In this document: piece after piece, positions 4,221 through 7,028 of the stretch | How positions within the stretch are numbered: the first letter of the stretch is position 1 | How the letters are laid out: every line of letters begins with the position of its first letter | Origin: Dehalococcoidales bacterium | Lineage (GTDB): Bacteria; Chloroflexota; Dehalococcoidia; Dehalococcoidales; RBG-16-60-22 | Assembly (NCBI GenBank): GCA_026416775.1 | Contig: JAOAEN010000067.1 | Span: forward strand, 1 to 7,028 | Length of the DNA: 7,028 bases | Direction: 5' to 3' | The notes under the pieces: generated by a model | Database searches by the model: none | Told to the model about the DNA's origin: nothing | Seen by the model: only the letters and a program-made list of their open reading frames with translations | Translations under genes and position numbers: made by a program

Positions 4221-6752
4221 ATGTTACCGATGGCAAGCCACAGCATCATCCATTTTGCTGTCCTTGCCATCTATGTTTTGGTCCTCGCCATTACGCTGCA
4301 GCTACGCCAGAACAGGCTGAAGGGGCTTTTCCTCCTTTACATCCTCCCTGCGGCGGCTGTCAGCCTGAGTGCACTGCTCGTCGGCATGAGGCAGCCCTAC
4401 TGGCTGCTGTCAGTATGGAAGGCTACTCTTGCGGTCGGTGCGGCGTGGGCGGTGGTAGCCTACACGCACTTTACCGCAGGCGCGGCGGAGCTGACCGGTA
4501 CGGGGAGCCGCAGGATCGTCCGGATCGGCTATGGCTGGCTTGCTGCCGTGGCCCTACTTGCCACCGGCAGTTGCCTTGCCCAGGATATCATGCCGCCGGA
4601 AAGCGCCCCGGCACTGAGGTACCCGGGCTACGTCTTCAATGCCCTCTTATATGCCGGTGGTTTCTTCATCGTGGTCTCGGGCTATTTCCTCATCAGGCGG
4701 CTTAAGCAGGCTGCCGAAAACCGGGAAAGAACCCGCCTTGCCTTCTTGCTTGCCGGCCTGGGAGTTATGGCTGCGGCAAACATCCCCGCCGTTTTCGTGA
4801 AGGACGCACGCTTCACTTTCTTCAGCATCGGCCTTGCCGCCAATGCCCTCATCATCACCTCGGCCATGGTCAGGTGCGGACTGCTTGATATCCAGAAGCT
4901 GGTGAAGAAGTGGTCGGTCTACGGGATCACCACGGTGTGCATCACCCTTGCCTACCTCGCAGTGCTGCTGGTCCTGGGGGACCTCCTGCGCTTTCTGCCC
5001 GCCACCTTGGGGATACCGCTGCTTGCCGGGATCACGCTGCTCCTTGCCTTTCTTTTTAACTGGCTCAGGGGGATGCTTGACCGCGGCATGGACAGAGTGC
5101 TCTACGGTAGCCGTTATCTGCACCGCAGGATGCTGCTTGATTTCGCCGGCAAGCTCGGCATGTTCATCAATATCGAAGATATCGCCCACGGGCTCTTGGG
5201 CCCGCTGGTAAAGGCGATCCGTGCCCGCGAGGCACACCTCGTGCTGCCAGCCGGCGATGATTTCTGCACGAAGTTCGCCGCCCGTCTTGACGGCGGAAAA
5301 GGGCAGCTCACTCCCCTCGCCCTCAGACGGGGCGGTGCCGTAGCGCGCTGGCTGGAAAACCACGACTTCCTCACCCGGAGCGAGATGGAGAGTCCTGCAG
5401 AATGTCGCTGTTTCCCGGACGAGGAAAAACAGGCCATTGCCAGGAGCAACCTCGAGTTACTCTGCCCCATCGTGAGCAAGGGCATCCTTGTCGGTATTCT
5501 GGCGATCGGCCCGCGGCAGCCTGCCGGGGATTATTCAGATGGCGATATCGACCTTGTGGTGAGGCTTGCCCGCGAATCAGCCGTGGCGATAGAAAACGCC
5601 CAGATCTACGCGCGCATCAAGGAGAAGGCCGACCTGGACGGCATGACCGGCCTTTACAACCACCGTGCCTTTCAGGAGAAGCTCGCCAAGCAGGTTGAGC
5701 TAGCCTCCGTTTCCGGGGGTAACTTCTCGCTGCTTCTGATTGACCTGGACTCTTTCAAGACCTACAACGACGTCTACGGGCACATGCTCGGCGACGAAAT
5801 CCTGAAAGAGGTGGGTACTCTCATCAGAAGCTCCATACGTGCCACCGATATCGGCGCACGTTACGGCGGTGATGAATTTGCGGTTATCCTGCCCGGTGCC
5901 GATGCCACGGGTGCCGCCACCGTTGCCGAGAGGATACGTGCACGTCTTGCGCTGGCAATGGAGCAAAAGGGCATCATGCTGACGTGCAGCATCGGGGTCG
6001 CCACCTGGAGGACGGACGGCATCAGCCGAGAGATGCTCATCCAGGCGGCGGACAAGGCGCTCTATGCCGCCAAGGCGGCGGGGAAGAATTGCATCTGCCT
6101 GGCAGGTCAGGCGGCCTGTGGTGAGACGGTCAGCACGATGCCGCATCAGGCAGGGGACGATGGTGCTATCGTGAACATCATTTATGCCCTTGCAGCGACC
6201 GTGGATACCCGTGACCACTATACCTACGGGCATTCGCGGTCGGTAAGCCGCTATGCCTCCGAGCTTGCCACCGTCCTTGGCTACACGAAGGAAGGTATCA
6301 AGAGGATAAGGGCCGCCGGGCTCCTCCACGACATCGGTAAGCTCAGCATCCCCGATACCATCCTCCTCAAGCCGGGGCCGCTTACCGGCGAGGAATGGGA
6401 AATCGTCAGGCACCACCCGGAGATGGGGGTGGGGATACTGAAGTACATCGTCGGGCTCAGGTCCTGCGTTGATGCCGTCCTCTACCACCACGAGCGCTAC
6501 GACGGTACGGGGTATCCCCGCGGTCTGAAGGGGAACGATATCCCCCTTGATGCCCGTATCCTGGCAATTGCCGATGCCTTCGATGCCATGACCTCCGGAC
6601 GAAGCTACAAGGAAAGACGCATGACGGAGGAAGAAGCCCTGCGGGAACTTGAGAGGTGCTCCGGTACCCAGTTTGACCCCGCACTTGTTGAGGCATTCAT
6701 CAGCCTGCGCCGCCGGGCCTCATCCATGCTTGCCGGCATGGAGAAGGGCTAG
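4221..6752 (+). CDS. Membrane GAF-GGDEF-HD-GYP protein: bifunctional c-di-GMP cyclase/phosphodiesterase
   Basis: This 843-residue enzyme has about nine predicted membrane helices: seven in 9-216, resembling the 7TM sensor of some histidine kinases, and two more near 233-253 and 263-281. A LDRGMDRVLYGSRY linker follows, then a GAF-like domain (about 305-462). The cyclase domain (about 470-627) has DLDSFK at 508-513, ND at 516-517 and GGDEF at 549-553. RATD at 540-543, five residues before GGDEF, is the RxxD product-inhibition site. The HD-GYP domain (about 650-830) has His671, HD at 703-704, HP at 732-733, HHE at 756-758, GYP at 764-766 and Asp785, the metal-binding set of this family. Both activities therefore look intact: two GTP make c-di-GMP, and HD-GYP hydrolyses it to pGpG or GMP. 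The gene begins 31 bases after the FecR-like gene, probably co-transcribed. The signal is unknown. Confidence 0.93.
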   Translation: MLPMASHSIIHFAVLAIYVLVLAITLQLRQNRLKGLFLLYILPAAAVSLSALLVGMRQPYWLLSVWKATLAVGAAWAVVAYTHFTAGAAELTGTGSRRIVRIGYGWLAAVALLATGSCLAQDIMPPESAPALRYPGYVFNALLYAGGFFIVVSGYFLIRRLKQAAENRERTRLAFLLAGLGVMAAANIPAVFVKDARFTFFSIGLAANALIITSAMVRCGLLDIQKLVKKWSVYGITTVCITLAYLAVLLVLGDLLRFLPATLGIPLLAGITLLLAFLFNWLRGMLDRGMDRVLYGSRYLHRRMLLDFAGKLGMFINIEDIAHGLLGPLVKAIRAREAHLVLPAGDDFCTKFAARLDGGKGQLTPLALRRGGAVARWLENHDFLTRSEMESPAECRCFPDEEKQAIARSNLELLCPIVSKGILVGILAIGPRQPAGDYSDGDIDLVVRLARESAVAIENAQIYARIKEKADLDGMTGLYNHRAFQEKLAKQVELASVSGGNFSLLLIDLDSFKTYNDVYGHMLGDEILKEVGTLIRSSIRATDIGARYGGDEFAVILPGADATGAATVAERIRARLALAMEQKGIMLTCSIGVATWRTDGISREMLIQAADKALYAAKAAGKNCICLAGQAACGETVSTMPHQAGDDGAIVNIIYALAATVDTRDHYTYGHSRSVSRYASELATVLGYTKEGIKRIRAAGLLHDIGKLSIPDTILLKPGPLTGEEWEIVRHHPEMGVGILKYIVGLRSCVDAVLYHHERYDGTGYPRGLKGNDIPLDARILAIADAFDAMTSGRSYKERRMTEEEALRELERCSGTQFDPALVEAFISLRRRASSMLAGMEKG

Positions 6753-6818
6753 TTTAAAGATCGAGCCACCTTTCCCTTCTGCCCTATCACCACACTCTGT
6801 CCGGCCCGCTTTGTTATG

Positions 6819-6848
6819 TTGACACGGCACCCTGCAGGATGCTATATT
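6819..6848 (+). promoter_or_regulatory. Sigma70 promoter of the tRNA gene
   Basis: A perfect TTGACA (6819-6824) and TATATT (6843-6848, 5 of 6 to consensus) are separated by 18 bases. Transcription would begin near 6855, two bases before the mature tRNA 5' end, so almost no leader needs removal. The strength fits a stable-RNA gene transcribed independently of the upstream enzyme gene. Confidence 0.8.
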
Positions 6849-6856
6849 TTATGACT

Positions 6857-6928
6857 GGTAGCGTAGCTCAGCGGTAGAGCAGGGGACTCATAAGCCCTTG
6901 GTCGGCGGTTCGAATCCACCCGCTACCA
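6857..6928 (+). tRNA. tRNA with CAT anticodon, probably elongator tRNA-Met
   Basis: The acceptor stem GGTAGCG pairs with CGCTACC over 7 bases, with A as discriminator at 6928. TA at positions 8-9, a D arm GCTC/GAGC with a short loop, the anticodon loop CTCATAA (6887-6893, anticodon 6889-6891) and TTCGAAT in the T loop complete the cloverleaf. CCA is not encoded, so it must be added after transcription. A paired first base argues against an initiator tRNA. Two stem positions are mismatched: A6886 with G6894 in the anticodon stem, and C6906 with A6918 in the T stem. A lysidine-modified tRNA-Ile (also CAT) cannot be excluded without identity-element scoring. Confidence 0.9.
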
Positions 6929-6940
6929 TTTTTTGTTTTT
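6929..6940 (+). terminator. T-rich tail after the tRNA, possible termination site
   Basis: Six T, one G and five T follow the discriminator base directly. There is no separate hairpin; the T arm and acceptor stem of the tRNA are the only structure in front. It could act as a weak termination site and supplies the 3' trailer trimmed before CCA addition. Confidence 0.4.
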
Positions 6941-7028
6941 ACCCGTCAACTCAGCCCCGGTGCCTACGTGCCTTCCGGGCGGCCGGACCCGGCGGCCCTG
7001 GGCATGGCAAAGACAAGCGGGCTCATGA
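6941..7028. other. Right-end stretch without a supportable gene
   Basis: A GC-rich 88-base end. CCGGG (6975-6979) and CCCGG (6988-6992) form a short inverted repeat, and GGCGGCC occurs twice in direct orientation. A forward ATG at 7004 and a reverse frame ending at a TAG (6966-6964) are both open to the edge but too short to judge. Either could be the tip of a neighbouring gene. Confidence 0.3.

Noticed and set aside
4647..5363. Long reverse frame opposite the c-di-GMP enzyme gene (another at 5700-6491)
   Set aside because: The composition is low-complexity (Gln/Glu/Lys/Gly-rich), no motif is seen, and the opposite strand encodes conserved domains.
6964..7028. C-terminus of a leftward gene, or start of a forward gene at ATG 7004
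   Set aside because: Only about 20 and 8 codons are visible, with no ribosome site for the forward ATG and no recognisable motif.
1..7028. CRISPR array, insertion sequence or other mobile element
   Set aside because: No regularly spaced direct repeats, transposase motifs or long terminal inverted repeats were seen.

Overview
The window looks like a GC-rich (judged by eye) bacterial chromosome. It has Shine-Dalgarno sites, sigma70-type promoters and a bacterial CAT-anticodon tRNA with no encoded CCA. The seven-helix/GAF/GGDEF/HD-GYP architecture and the FecR-like envelope protein would suit Chloroflexota (for example Dehalococcoidia) or a GC-rich Firmicute. That is a weak guess; no marker gene is present to settle it.

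Layout. Positions 1-2815 hold a tightly packed leftward operon: an NAD-dependent sugar-nucleotide epimerase/dehydratase, then a Gfo/Idh/MocA-family dehydrogenase, then the N-terminal 245 residues of a GT4-type glycosyltransferase that runs off the left edge. The gaps between these genes are only 8 and 3 bases. This reads as the supply and assembly end of a surface-polysaccharide or glycoconjugate locus. The epimerase and dehydrogenase would modify a nucleotide sugar and the glycosyltransferase would use an activated sugar.

The region around 2816-3025 is a divergent control region. It carries a good leftward extended -10 promoter and several short palindromes. Rightward from it lies a FecR-domain envelope protein whose frame is split by one in-frame TGA (3647-3649). 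The protein sense continues in the same frame to 4189 and ends in a second membrane helix. Thirty-one bases later comes a large membrane protein with about nine helices, a GAF domain, an intact GGDEF diguanylate cyclase with its inhibitory I-site, and an intact HD-GYP phosphodiesterase.

The right end has an isolated tRNA gene (CAT anticodon) with a near-consensus promoter and a T-rich tail, then 88 bases with no supportable gene.

How it may work together (inference): a membrane-tethered FecR-like protein and a cyclic-di-GMP making/breaking enzyme are encoded back-to-back with polysaccharide genes. An envelope signal could therefore be turned into a c-di-GMP change that adjusts extracellular polysaccharide. 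The most notable observation is the single in-frame TGA in the FecR-like gene. It could be a fresh nonsense mutation, a readthrough site or a sequencing error.
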